Shown here in pieces: positions 9,805 to 21,933 of a DNA stretch of 64,000 nt; positions within the stretch are counted from its first letter, which is position 1, and every line of letters begins with the position of its first letter. This DNA comes from Cladophialophora immunda (Eukaryota; Ascomycota; Eurotiomycetes; Chaetothyriales; Herpotrichiellaceae): contig NW_015622546.1 of assembly GCF_000835495.1 (NCBI RefSeq), forward strand, positions 1,242,883 through 1,306,882. Reading direction: 5' to 3'. Under the pieces are notes generated by a model, which was not told where the DNA came from, did not search any database, and saw only the letters and a program-made list of their open reading frames with translations. A program made the position numbers and the translations under genes.

Positions 9805-12800
9805 CTAGCGGACGCTGAACTTGGCCAGCGCCTGTTCTATGGCTCTCCCAAGGCCATCGACCTATCGGACATTGTAAGAACCGGTAACCAAAGAGCTCAA
9901 ACTGAAAAGAGAGAAGGGGGGGAGCAATGAGCCAGTCACTTACATAGGGCTTCTGGACAAGCGAGAAATGGTCCCCGTCGACCACGAGCGTCTCGACGGC
10001 TCCAACCAGGCGGTCCCATCCGTTGGCGCCGAAGTCGTGCCTCCTGGAGCAGAACCAGGCCCGGAAGTCGACGTCGTGGTCATACATGATGTTCTTGCCG
10101 GCCGGGTCGACGAGGTTCTGGAGCTCGGCGGCGTCGCGGCCCTGCGCGTCGGCCGTCTCGCAAAGACCCCGTCGCGCCCAGACGACCAAGGTGCCTTTGG
10201 CGGGCTGCTGGCCCCGTCGCATCGGGAGCGGGTCGTACCTCGTCACGCACAGGCTGGTCGCCAGTACGTGCTCCAGCGTCTTCTCGCCCAGCGGGCCCAG
10301 GTCTCCCGAATGCGCACCACCGCCACCACCACGCAATCGTGCGAACATCCCGATCGCCTCACGCGTCGGCATGCCGACTTGCGGATCATGCGGCGCACCC
10401 CGGGGCACCTTCATGTCGATGAGCAACAGGCCCAGGACCTGCTCGCCCCGGGCCAGCATCTGGCGCGCCACCTCGTAGGCAAAGGCGGCGCCGGCGGACA
10501 AGCCACCCAGGCGGTAAGGGCCGGCACGCTGCACCGCCTTGATGGCGCGCTCGTACAGCGGGGCCAGGGCTTCGACCGAGCAGGTCAAGGCCGCGGGATC
10601 CTCGAGGAAGGGGGACTCCAGCGCGTAGAGGGCGGTGCTGGACGGCAGGGGCGGCAGGTCTGCGAAGGCGACGGCCGACCCGATGCCGTCGCAGATGAGG
10701 AAGAGCGGCGGCTCGGTGGCGTCGGCCTCGCCCCCCTGGATGAGCACTGCGGTGCTGGAGTAAGTGGTTGGGCGCGCGTCAGAGAGGAAGGCGGGTTCAT
10801 CGACGTCGGTCGGCGGCGTGGTCGACCACACAGGGTCAAGATCGTTGTCCGAGCGTTCAGAAGCCGAGTTTTCGCTGTTTGACGTCGGCGCATTCGTTGC
10901 TGTCTTCGGGGATTCTCCCCCGCTCGACCTCTTGGATCCAAATCTGGTCCTCAGCGCTCCGACGGTCGCTGTCTCGAGGAACAGCGACAACGGCAGGACG
11001 ACGCCCGTGCGACGCTTGATCGCGTCGACGACGACCATGCTCATCAGCGAGTCGACGCCCATATCTGCGAACTCGGTATCGTCGTGCACCTCGCTTGCGT
11101 CAAACCCCGTCTCGGCAATGACCATCTCCAGGAAAATCTCTGCAATCTCGCCATCGTCGACCTTTGCAGCCCTTGTCCCGGAGACGGCGCGAGGCGGAGT
11201 GGGTTTCTGGTTGACGGGGTCAAGCACAGGCTTGCCGCTCGGGAGTTCTCGGTGCAGCGTCGTCGTCACTGGGGATTGTTGTTGTGTCGTAGACGTTCGC
11301 CTGACAGATGTGATGTCTGGTTCAGAGACCCCAAGAAGCGTATTGAGGACGCTTTTCTTCATCTGCTGGAACTTGACACCTTCGCAGCAGCCAATCACTC
11401 GAGCTCCGTCCAGCATGTACACGTCGCCGATGGAAGCGCCCTTCTTGCCCGCTGAGCGCATATGTACGTAGCTGTGGTACGTTGTCCCCTCGGCGAGTTC
11501 CTCCACGAGCGTCATACGGTCAAGCCCGCCGGAGATGTATGCCACATCCTCCGGCGTCTTGCTGCTGCCGTTCAAGATAAACCCCGCCAGGTGCACCATG
11601 GAGTCAGTCCAGTACGGGTTGGCCGTCCACGTACCTCGGCCGACTCTGGGCCTGAGCTTGACCACGGCTACGGCGTCTTGTTTGTCTTCGTCCATGTAGA
11701 TCTCGTGCAGCCCTTGGTAGGCTTCGTCGTATCTGACCACCGAGTTGAACAGCTTGTAGATATACGGCCTCTTGAGCCGGCTGACGTGTTCCTCGCTGTC
11801 CCGGCTCTTGAGGCTCTCGATCCTAGACCGGATGAGATGGGCGCTGCGTTCCCAGTCGGATCGAATCTGGCACACGTCGCTGAAATCGACGTGGCATCGG
11901 CCGCGGCCGACGAAGTCTTTGCCGCCACGTTTCGAGCTCGAGGAGAAAGAGAGATGCACCTTCCACATGTCCTCCGCCGCGGCCGAAGCGGTGACGCGGA
12001 GAGTTTGGGTTTCGTCAGAAGGCGACAGGACGAGAGCGTTGAAAATGTCCAGGTCGCAAAGGGATGCAGATGGAATGGGGTCGCGAGGATGAGCCAGGCT
12101 CCGGACATATTTGGCCGCGCCGAGTGCCATGTCCGCGAAAACGCTCGAGGGACAGAGTGCCACACCGCTGATGATGTGGCCGTTGATGGCGGCGAACAGA
12201 TCTTCCTGGGCGGCCTTGGACTCGAATACCACACGAATCTCCTGACCGCTGACCGTCTCCGAGGTGATTTTCTGCAGCGCCGACGTCAACAATTTCCCTG
12301 GTTGGGAGGCTCCATCCGTGGCGCTGATTGTGCCCCAGCTATTCGTGGTTTTGTAGGTCTCCCAGAAGTTCTTGGTGTCGAATGCATACGTCGGCATGTC
12401 CACCAGGCTGACCGAGTCGAGATACTCTTTGTGGAATTCGGCCCACTGGATATGAACTCCGTTCTGATACAATTGCCCAAGGGAGCTCGACAGCGTCTTG
12501 AAGTCGGGCTCTCCGGCTTTGAGAGAAGCCAGGGTCCTTTCGGGAGGGACTTTAAGCGTTGATTTGACGAAGCCGGTGCAGAATGGAGTTGGCCCGAGTT
12601 CGAGCCAGAAGCTGCCCTCGTCCACCAACCCGCTTGCTCTCAGATTCTGAAGGGCTGAGACGAATTGGACTGGCTCGCGCATCTGCCTGGCCAGGTAGGA
12701 TGCTGTGAAGACCCCGCTGTCTCCGACCAGCTTCCCATTCAAGGTAGACATGACCGGTATCGCTGGCGCCCCGAAATTGACGCTGCTTGCTGCTGCTTCG

Positions 12801-15800
12801 AAGTCGTCCAGAATCGGGTCGAGCTGGGCGGAGTGGAAACCATACGGGACCCGGACAGATCTGGTATGAACCGCGTTCTGTTCAAGAATACCAGCGAGTT
12901 GCTCGATTTCTCGCTTCTTCCCACTGACGACCGTCGATGCTGGCGCGTTCAAGCAGGATATTTGGCACGAAATGTCTAGCCCCGAGCTTTGCAGGACTTG
13001 CTGAATCGTCTCCGCTGGAGCGGTGGTTGAGAGCATTCCGTACTCGGCCACGGTACACCTCGACTCCACGAGCGTCGCCCGCGTGCCGACGAGGAAAACT
13101 GCGTCGCTGGCCGACAGCACGCCGGCAACGCAAAGTGCAGCGTACTCGCCGAGGCTGTGGCCCATGACGGCCAAGGGCTTGAGGCCCCACGACATCCAAA
13201 GGTGTGCAAGAGCGATTTCAAGGGTCAATATGGCCAGCTGGACCTGCGTAGTCGATTTCTCCGCCATGGTTACGTCGGCGTCTCTGATGATATCGAGAAA
13301 ATAGGGGAAGCCGAGATGTGTGGCGATTTTCTGAAGCTCAATGGCCTCTCCCCGGAAGCGGCGTGACTGGTGGAAAATCTGGCATCCCATGCCGGCATAC
13401 TGAGAACCCTGCCCGGTAAATGTAAAGATGACAGTTGACTTCGTCTTCAGCGACGGCCGTTCAGTGTCGGGGGATTTGTGTAGGTTCGCCTCCAGCTGGG
13501 AGATGATATCGTCCACCGACGAGCCGGTGTACGCAACTCTCAGCGTCTCGTGCATTCGCCTGGCCGTGGTGCTGTATGCCAGGTCAGCCAGTCTTGTAGC
13601 CTTGTGCGCTTCCAGGTAGCTCAATAGCCGCCGTTGATTGCCTCTCAGCGACCGGGCAGTGCGGCCTGACAAGGCCACGACATGCCATTCTCGCGGGTCC
13701 GCATTCTTGCCGGCTTCTTTGCAGGGGCTGTTCTCGAGGAGCAAGCAAGTATTCCCGCCAGCCGCGTCGAAGTTGTTGACCAAGATCCTGTTTTGACGGC
13801 TTTTGTCGTTCGTGTTCGAGAGGGGAATCGGGTGCGACGGGATGCGCACGTTCAAAGCATTCAGATCAGGAAAGTTCGGGTTCAAAGGTCGCGGCATTCC
13901 GGCCTGCGGGGGAATCAGTCCTTCCTGCAGCATCATCGAAGCCTTGACCACCGCAGAAACACCGGCCACCGCCTCACCGTGGCCGATATTGGCTTTGACG
14001 GCTCCAAGGTGGAGAGGGTTGTTGGGAGAGCGGTCCCTCGCAAACACACTGAGGACTGAATCCATCTCCACCACGTCTCCTGCTTGCGTGGCTGTGCCGT
14101 GCATTTCCACATATCCAACGTCGGTAGGCTCGATGCCCGCTTGTTGTAACACCTGGCGATACAGTTGTTGCTGCGTTTCAGAATGCGGGTGCGTGATGGA
14201 GATGGCATTGGCAGAATGGTTCCGACCCCATCCACTAATCACCGACACGATGTTGTCATTCTCTGCAAGGGCATCCTCAAGCCGTTTAAGCACGACCATC
14301 CCCACACCCTCACCGCGACAGTACCCGTCCGCGTCTGCTCGGAAGGTCTTACACCCGCCGGTGGTCGACAGCATGCCTGCCTTGTCGAGGCTCGAATACT
14401 CGAGAGGAGTGTTAGCCAGCTGAGCGCCACCGGCCAACGCCATGTCGCATTCGCGCGCAATTAGCGCGGAGCATGCCAACGCAATGGCAGTCGAGCTCGA
14501 TGAGCATGCTGCGTCGACGCTGTAGGACGGCCCTTCGAAGCCAAAGTGGTAGTTCAGGCGGCCAGGTGCAAAGGCACGCAAGAGGCCAGGGGCGGTATAT
14601 ACGTCCGTCCCTTGCGCCGAGGAGAGAACATCTCGCCAGGGCTCAACACACTGGCCGGCGTAGACGGCAACTCGCTTCCGGTCGGTTGAGAGGCTGCTCG
14701 AGGGACTGTACCCCGAGTTCTCGAGCGCCTCATGAGCGGTCATGAGGAGGAGACGGTGAAGAGGGTCCATCTGGAAGGCTTCGCGGGGTGAAGCATTGAA
14801 AAGCCTCGCGTCAAATTCGCCAGGATTGTTGATAAAGCAGCCGTGCCGCACGGCCGTGCTGTTCGGCTTGTTGCCCGCGGAGTCATACCACTGTTCTACA
14901 TCAAAGCGGTCTGGAGGTATCTGTTTTGTCACGCAGCACAGTCAACAAAAGCTGCGATACAAGAGGTGATAGCGCCCATGCTTACTTCAGTGTGAGTCTC
15001 AACACCTTCCAGAATGACCCTCCAAAGCTCGTCAACGCTGTTGCTTTGTGGAAATCTCCCTGCCATCCCCACAATTGCGATCTTGTCCGAGCCACCGCGA
15101 ATGCCATGGGCCCCGTCCGCGTTCAACTGGGGAGACATGGTCAGGGTGTATCCCATGCCCATCTGTTGTAGGACCTTTTCGAGGAACTTGGTCTGCGCCA
15201 TCGGTCCGACACGGATGATATCGATGTCCCCGCCACCGTACATGCGGCTTATCGTCGCACATATGCAGTCGACGAGACGCAGTGGCCTGTCTAACGCGTC
15301 CTTTAAAACCTCCAGCAGAACGGCACCCAGAGTCCTACCCGTATAGGGCATACACGTGCTGGTGGAAATGATTGATATCCTCTCTGGCAGAGGCTTTTCC
15401 AGCGCCGGCGAGTTCCCCATGATCCATTCATAGTCCATCAAAGGCAGGTGGGGCGCGTGAGCGAGGACCGCGATGGGTATCCGGATCTGGGGAAGTCCAG
15501 TCACACGCGGGGACCAAGATAGGAATCTGCGCAAGGTTGATGGTGGACCAGAGACCGTCGTCCAGTTGGGACCCAATACACTGATATAGACACCGCGGTG
15601 TCTTGGTATAGCCTTGAATGGTTCGGCTTGTGTCAGGTTCTGCAAGCTTGGTGCAAAGGACGGGATATATCATTGCGCATACTTACAGAGACAGCATGAA
15701 ATTCGTCGATGACGGATTGCAAGCTCGTGCTGTGTATGTCCTTCAGCACATAGCTCCAAGCCCCTGTCGACACTTCGAGCCTTCGGGTCCTTTGCTCGGC

Positions 15801-16329
15801 ACTTACCGCCAGCCTCACACAGAAGGGAATGAAAGTGAGACCCAGGTCGGCCAGCTCTCGGGCGTCTTTTGCAGCGGCTGCTACTACGGCTGGGAGCAGA
15901 CCTACACAAAGTCCCAGAACGGTCATGGGACTTGTCAATAACACTGGGTCTTTCTCGGCGTATCTGTGTCAGTCGTTAGTCTTGAGATTTCTCCGGCGTG
16001 GTATGAACGAGCTATACATACATTAAAAGCTCGCCAATTCGGGTGACATAGCTAAGAACCAAGGAAACAGGACCCGATGACCCATCCGAAGATTCAAACT
16101 TTAACGAGAGATCGAGAATCGAGCGAAAGGACGGGAAAAATCGCCGAGGAAGCCAGTCCAGCGCAGCGATGGCTGTTTGCAACGAGTCGGCGCATCGAGA
16201 CAAGAAAGACGAGAGCAGAACGGAGGATTTTGCCTGTTCGAAGAGATGCTTGATTGCCAGGTCCGTGCGGTCCGTCTGATCCCCATACACAAGTAATCGT
16301 TGCGGTCGACTGGCAGACACGCTCTCCAT
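9805..16329 (-). CDS. Non-reducing polyketide synthase, SAT-KS-AT-PT-ACP-TE
   Basis: Five exons (16022-16329, 15687-15963, 14986-15639, 9944-14920, 9805-9861) join in frame to about 2090 aa. In order: SAT starter-unit transacylase with Cys122 in GLCVG; KS from about 380 with the active Cys near 552 in VDAACSSS and later HGTATQAGD and NIGHGEA; AT with GQGSQYAGMG near 916 and GHSLGEYAA near 1001; product-template domain with His near 1327 (NGHIISGV) and Asp near 1519 (TDSMVHLAGF); one ACP with phosphopantetheine Ser near 1703 in GVDSL; and a thioesterase with GGLSAGA near 1888 and DGDHFSL. No ketoreductase, enoylreductase or methyltransferase domain is seen, so it should make an unreduced aromatic polyketide. 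A single ACP argues against the two-ACP melanin-type architecture. The 65-77 bp introns and the tiny last exon are clear. The product cannot be named. The nearest companions are an MFS transporter and a Ser/Thr-rich gene. Confidence 0.93.
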
Positions 16330-17856
16330 CGTGGATATAAAAGTTCTGTCGACGAGCGTTGGGCTGAGAGAACGAGGAAGTCATGGACTAAAGTAACAGT
16401 GTCCTAAGGCCGAAAGAAAGAGATAGATAGCCCAGATAGAAGGATGTGAATCCAGTGGTGCTTGGTTTATCCACCAAGACTGCGACATGTACATCAACCT
16501 CTTTTCAGTGTCGATCATTTCTGCAGGTGGCATATCTCCATGTGCCTGATCCTGGGCGATTCGAACCGCATCATGTCCTCTTGCAGCTGGCGCACAATTG
16601 TGTCAATATTGCAGCAACGAGGAACGAAATTGCAACACTGCAGGAAACTAGTCTGTAGGCCAGGTGGTCCCTGGGGCACGGCTCGACGGGTAAGCTGACA
16701 CGGTGAGACAGCGAGCCCATTCGGACCTATTCCAGCTGTGCTTCTTGGTGGGTACCTGTTGTTAGTCTCGAGACTGAAATGGGTTCGAAAAGGGCAGGAG
16801 AGAGGAAGACAACCAGGGATAAAGCAACTTGTCCCATCTCCTCCTCTTTAGGCATGGCAGATGTCCCTCGCAAGCTTCAACTTGTATTATCAATGTCTTC
16901 TGCATCTCCGTCCCACCTTGGAAACCTCCTTTGTTCAATTTGTTGGGCAGCCGTGCGATGAGCATGATCACTGATGTCCTATCTAGGGTAAAATAGAAGA
17001 GGATGAGGTGCTCGGTAGAAATAAGCGATTGTGTTTTGCGCATGGAGCAAGTGCCGAGCCGAACCGTACACGGCGCCAATGGTGACCGGGTTAGTCCAAC
17101 GTCGGCAAGAAACCTCCGCTGGCGATAACTAGACATCGCCGTCCTCCGAGAATCCGCAGGACGTTGGATGTCCATCCTGTTTATATCCTACGCGATGGGG
17201 CAGACGGCTTAGCGTAGCTGTCGAGCTATGAATCTCAAGCTGTAAACCTGGGTGCCCGCGCCCGCGGCTGCTGGACTTTCCGCACACGAGCATGCTCGTC
17301 GGCAAAGTTTGGTGTCGCAACAACAGAAACGCTATGGGGCGCAGGCCCCATTTCCGATGGTCCGCTGCAGTAAGAGACAGATAACAGGACTTTTGGACGG
17401 TCAAAGGATCACGGGCCGAGATATACAAGTCTGTACAAGCCAATGAGGGCAATTGTTTCCCGGGATCAGTGACAGTCGATCGCGGCATACAGAATGCTCC
17501 ATCGTCACTCTGTTCTGCGTCCGGCTCATGCTTGCCGATGGTCTTGAACCACTTCATAGCCGGAATAATGCTATCAATGTAATCCGCCTTAACGCCGGTG
17601 TTGATACCCATGACTCAAGCGAAACACCCATCCTAAACCGAACGGTTGCCCAGAGCCAGACTTCGAGCTCGTCGACCTCGTCTGGTAGCGAATTTGGAGA
17701 TATACAGCCGTAGCACCACTTCCATTGCCCCATTACGCCAAAAGCAGCCGCCTGCCCCCATTCATATCGTTGACCCAAGGTAAGCCTGCATAAGCCCGGA
17801 AAATGTTTTCCAGCTCTCTCTTTGCCCCACCTGCGATTTGGGGGGCATGTTCCGGG
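16330..17856. other. Upstream region of the PKS, no supported gene
   Basis: 1.5 kb contain the PKS promoter. A minus-strand frame of 160 codons at 17129-17611 and a plus-strand frame at 17453-17713 overlap each other, and neither shows a recognisable domain. Confidence 0.4.
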
Positions 17857-18723
17857 CTATACACAATGATTTGACGAAGCACAGTCGCTGCCAAACTCGC
17901 CATCGTTCTTGACGCACGTATCCATGCCGTAAAACGAGTATTTGTTGACACAATCACTGTCGGTGGCGCAGGTTTCACCGCTGTTGGCGCAGAGTGCAGT
18001 GCCCGTGTTGCAATCAGGTGTCTGGCCATCGTTGCGTCCGTTGCAGAAGCAGGAGCCACCACTCGCGCCAGAACAAGCTTGATATTGAGGGCCACTGCAT
18101 GATGCTGATGTGGTTAGAGGTGGTGCTGCTGCTGATGTCGTGGTTGTCGTGGTTATAGATGATGTTGTTGATGTTGTCGATGTGCTTGATACAGTTGATG
18201 GAGTGGAAATAGTTGTTATCGTCGATGTGGTTGACGTGGTTGACGTTATAGACGTTGATGATATAGTTGATGTGCTTGAAGTTTTCAACGTTGTTAATGT
18301 AGTCGATATAGTTGATGCGGTTAATGGGATTGATGTAGTTGAGATCGTTGACGGCGTTGACGTCGTCGAGGTGGTTGACGTTGTATGTGTAGATAATACA
18401 GTTGATATAGTTGAAGTGGAAGCTGTTGATGAAGTTGGCGTGATTAAAGAGATTGATGTGGTTGGGGGAGTGGACGTCGTTGACGGGGTTGATGTTGACA
18501 GACTCTACGTCGTTGTTCTCGCTGACGATGTAGATGTGGTTGAGGGAGTTGATGTAGTCGATATCGTCAATATCGTTGATGGAGCTGATGTACTTAATGG
18601 AGACGAGGTAGTCGATGTACTTGGCGTTACCGTAATCTTTACAGTGGTTGACGTGGGAGTGGTTGCGACTGGAGTTGAAGTCGTGGTTCCTCTATTATCG
18701 TGGGATGTAGAGGTATACATGTG
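17857..18723 (-). pseudogene. Ser/Thr-rich protein with Cys-rich tail, interrupted by a stop
   Basis: One minus-strand frame encodes more than 200 residues of almost pure Ser/Thr with Pro and Ile. The tail of about 75 residues has some 12 Cys (SCSGPQYQACSGASGG ... GMDTCVKNDGEFGSDC). The composition suggests a secreted or cell-wall mucin-like protein with heavy O-glycosylation. The frame is broken by one TAG at 18505-18507, with the same composition on both sides. Either the gene is damaged, an intron is hidden, or there is a base error in the repeat. No ATG lies between that stop and the Cys-rich part, and no signal peptide was found in the upstream half (ATG at 18723 or further 5'). The opposite strand is also open because of the repeat and is regarded as a shadow. 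Confidence 0.45.
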
Positions 18724-18725
18724 AG
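18110..18725. repeat. Low-complexity GTTGATGT/GTCGAC-type imperfect repeat
   Basis: About 600 bp of degenerate trinucleotide-phased sequence (GTTGATGTAGTCGATATC-like units). It codes for Ser/Thr on the minus strand and reads as Val/Asp-rich on the plus strand. Confidence 0.8.
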
Positions 18726-19101
18726 CCTGGATATAGTCGTCAGGCTTTATCCTAACCAAGCTAGAATATGGATAATATAGCAGAGCTCTAAGTACGCTAC
18801 TCTGAGCTGTGCCTATTCCACGCTGACCACATTTTAGATCAAAGGCCCTACTCAAAGGGCACTCTTCGTGGAGTGGAGACTATGGGGTTGCAAAATCAGC
18901 CTAGTTCTCGACGACCGCAACCCTAAACTCGCGACAGCTGCGGTGTGCCATATGTCTCGAAAGCCTCGTGCATGTGAAGAGTGGCGAATGGAACAGTAAC
19001 GGGGTCTCTAGTAGCCCACGAATCATCTGTCTTGCACGAGACGACCGATTTAATACATAGAAGTCACGTCGTCGTTGTCGTGACATTGGGATCTCGATCG
19101 G

Positions 19102-20883
19102 TCAGTCGACTCCGCTTTGTCCGTCCAATACAATACACCAGCAAGCAGCAATAATACCAGCTAGAAGCACGAGATCGACTTCCCAGATCTTGCTCTCGAT
19201 CCCATTTCGGGCATACTGCAGAGTGATGTATCTTGGACCACTTGGAAAGCTATCCACCGCACTGATGTCTTTGAGGGCTACGTCAGCAAACTTCTGGCCT
19301 TCCTTTTCACCATACGCGCGTGCAAGTCCATCCCTCAGCAAGCTCTCATACCGCAGTGGAGCATAAGCGAGCGCCATGGCTGAAACGATATTCCCTGCCT
19401 GCGATGAGAGCGCCTCTGCCGCCGGTCGGTCTATGTCAAGTCAGCGTATTGGGCGTAAATTCAGGGGTATCGTCAACTGACCACGTTCACCCACCGCCGC
19501 GAAAAGGAAGGACGAAAGGCAATTATCGGCCGACCCGTTTGCAATGCCAGCGAATAGTGTTATCGCTATCGGCCCCAAACTCGCCCCAGTTAAAGAACCG
19601 GTAATACCATGGCCAAACAGTTGGACAAGCGTGAAGTAGGCAAGCAGAGACCCTGCCAGCGGAGTGGATTCGCGACCCAGCTGCTTGATGGCGGCAGCTG
19701 CCCCGAACTCCCCTAGAAGTATACCAAGGCTGTGCACAGGCAACATGTAATCATCCGGAAAATGAAAGCTTCCGACCTCGGTGTTCAATCCCTGGCGCCG
19801 AGACCCAGCAACAAGATGAGACCGTTGCTTGTCCGGACCGGCCTCTATCATCATCCGAATCTGGAAGTAGAGGGGGAGCCGGTACTGGAGCGTTTGAACC
19901 ATAACGCTCGCTGTGGCCCGGGCTCCTACAAGGAGCCTCACTTGTCTGGAGCCGACGACATTCACTGGATAGAGGGAGGTGGTCTCGAAACGGAGAGAGA
20001 TCAGGAGTGTTGCAAATATGAGCCACAGGATAAAGGCCATGACGAAGTAACTCACGGGCATGTCCCACAGGATGAGAATGCTGCACAATGTGGCGGGAGT
20101 GCCCGTCAAGAGAACCGCACACACAGTCTCTAACAATCCCGACCACACGGACTCGGATACCAACCCGTCTTCTTCCCTCGAGCCTGGATTGCTGTATATG
20201 ACCCAAAAAAGACCCAGCACGAAGATGAATTCTAGGAGGAAAGGGAACTGCCAGGGTCGAAGGGCTGTGGCGAAGGCTGTCTGTTCAAAGTACCTGATGA
20301 TTGCCGGTCCCCCCAGAGCGCCGACAACCATTCCCGATGTCATGATGATCTGGTAACAAGCCCGGTAGTGGGCATAACCCGGAGAGCTTTCTGTCGCCTC
20401 TCTGATCGCCAAGTACGTCAGCAAGTTCAACAACCCAATGCCAAAGGTCGAAATGCATTGCCACAGGGCAATCAACCATAGTGGGCGCGGACTGCCCATC
20501 ACGCCCGCAGTGCCGCTGCCAAGGAAGCCGACCGCCATTGCAAGAGGGCCTATCAGCATCGAGGAGCTTCGGGAGAGATTGCGCCTCAGGAAGGGTACAA
20601 GTGGAGGTACCAGTGCGGAGGCCACAGTTGGTAGGAGGACGATGATCACCCCGTCTTGCATTTCGCCCATGTCTTTGCCGATGTATGTAGTGTTGGTGTT
20701 CTTGGTGTATCCCTCGTTCACCCCGATCACAAAGGCGGCTAGAAAGGCTGAGGGGAGCGCCCTTCCGTTACGCCCCCACCACCCTGCAGGCGATTCTCTT
20801 CCGGTTTCAGGCTGTGACTGATGATCCGAGCCTGGCTGGAGAAGGCCCGTTCCTTCGGTTGGGGACTCGGACGAGTTGGCCAT
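19102..20883 (-). CDS. MFS transporter (multidrug/metabolite efflux type)
   Basis: Two exons, 19482-20883 and 19102-19430, join at GTCAGT...TAG to about 576 aa. A polar N-terminus is followed by many hydrophobic helices (FLAAFVIGV, VIIVLLPTVASALVPPL, MLIGPLAMAVGFLG, FLLEFIFVLGLFWVIY, VSYFVMAFILWLIFATLLI, LVLLAGIIAACWCIVL), as expected for a plasma-membrane major facilitator. The start is taken as MANSSESPTEG; another ATG lies 17 codons upstream. Two stretches read poorly: residues around NEGYTKNTNTTYIGKD, and a polar insert near 19750-19870 where a helix would be expected. An unrecognised intron or a local frameshift is possible there. It neighbours the PKS and could export its product, which is inference only. 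Confidence 0.72.
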
Positions 20884-21933
20884 CCCGCTGGGGTTGTGGC
20901 GATCGGTCGATACGAGTAGGGGTTCTATTACCATCAAGTCTGTGGGAATAGATACAGGTCGGGTTAGGCAGGGACGAAAGAGATGCGGTGGCCAAACCGA
21001 GAATACGGAGAGGCGCCAAGTAGTGCGTGGCTGTGGATCTGACAAGCGCAGTCTATGCATCATTGAGGCTCTGGACGCCCAACCAAACGGGCGGGCCTAG
21101 GACCGGTGAGCGCTTTTGGACGTTCCAGTCGCACTTCTCGATGGTTTCGATGCCTAGCGCTCAGTCGATGATGCCTGTACCTTAGGCTGGTAGCCCTCTG
21201 AGAGGGACGCCTGGCAATAATGGCCGCTTGTGATTGCTCCGTACGGGAGCACGGCATAAGTTGGCACCTAAATGACTATGCCACATGTCAAAATACGAGA
21301 GGTCGAGATCACACGGCGACAAGTTCGCCGAAGCAATTCACAGGAGGTGAGTAGACGTACGATGAAGGCGGTTGGAAACCCCCATACGGCAGCACTTCAA
21401 GCATAATAATCCAGTAAGCCGTCATACCGCTTGCATTTCCAGCTTCTCGCGCCTTACTCTCAGCCCTGAACTAGGGGCAACCTCGCATACTGACCTGCCC
21501 TAGAAATTGGGTCAACACTTTTGGAAGTGGCCGAAATTGAGGCAGCCGCCAGGTGTGATCAGCACAGGTTTCGGTTCAGCCTCATCAGCCTTGGTCTCGC
21601 TTCATTGCAATGGGGGGATGTCACTGGCCGACTTGATGACCTTTAGCTGCCAATCAACAGTCGCAGGGTGCGCAATAGGCTGCATCAAAGAATCCCCCAG
21701 AATTTAGGGTGTATGTTGGCCATTAAGTGTTTCCCACAGGCCTCTTCCCAGGTCTGGCACCCGACAGCCTGCTGATTTCCACCCAGCATGCTTTCTCTCT
21801 CCTCCCCGCTGTTGCCCTAACCAAATTAGGAAGTTTAGCCAGATTAGATTCTCACGTCGGCGCGCGTCCCCGCTAGTTAGATAGGACAATCAATCGATCA
21901 AGTTGGTCCCACACTCCCCCTCCTTCTGAGATA
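20884..21933. other. Intergenic upstream of the MFS gene
   Basis: About 1 kb with the MFS promoter and the 3' flank of the NACHT-TPR gene. No gene is recognised. Confidence 0.4.

Noticed and set aside
9968..12562. Long plus-strand frames over the PKS gene (304 and 366 codons)
   Set aside because: They are antisense to conserved TE, ACP and PT coding sequence; the high GC and codon bias of the PKS keep the opposite strand open.
17129..17611. 160-codon minus-strand frame upstream of the PKS
   Set aside because: Considered as a small cluster gene, but nothing in it resembles a known family and a competing frame covers the opposite strand.
18110..18724. 204-codon plus-strand frame rich in Val and Asp
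   Set aside because: It is the mirror of the Ser/Thr-coding repeat; a DVVDVVDV-type sequence has no biological likeness and the Cys-rich tail supports the other strand.
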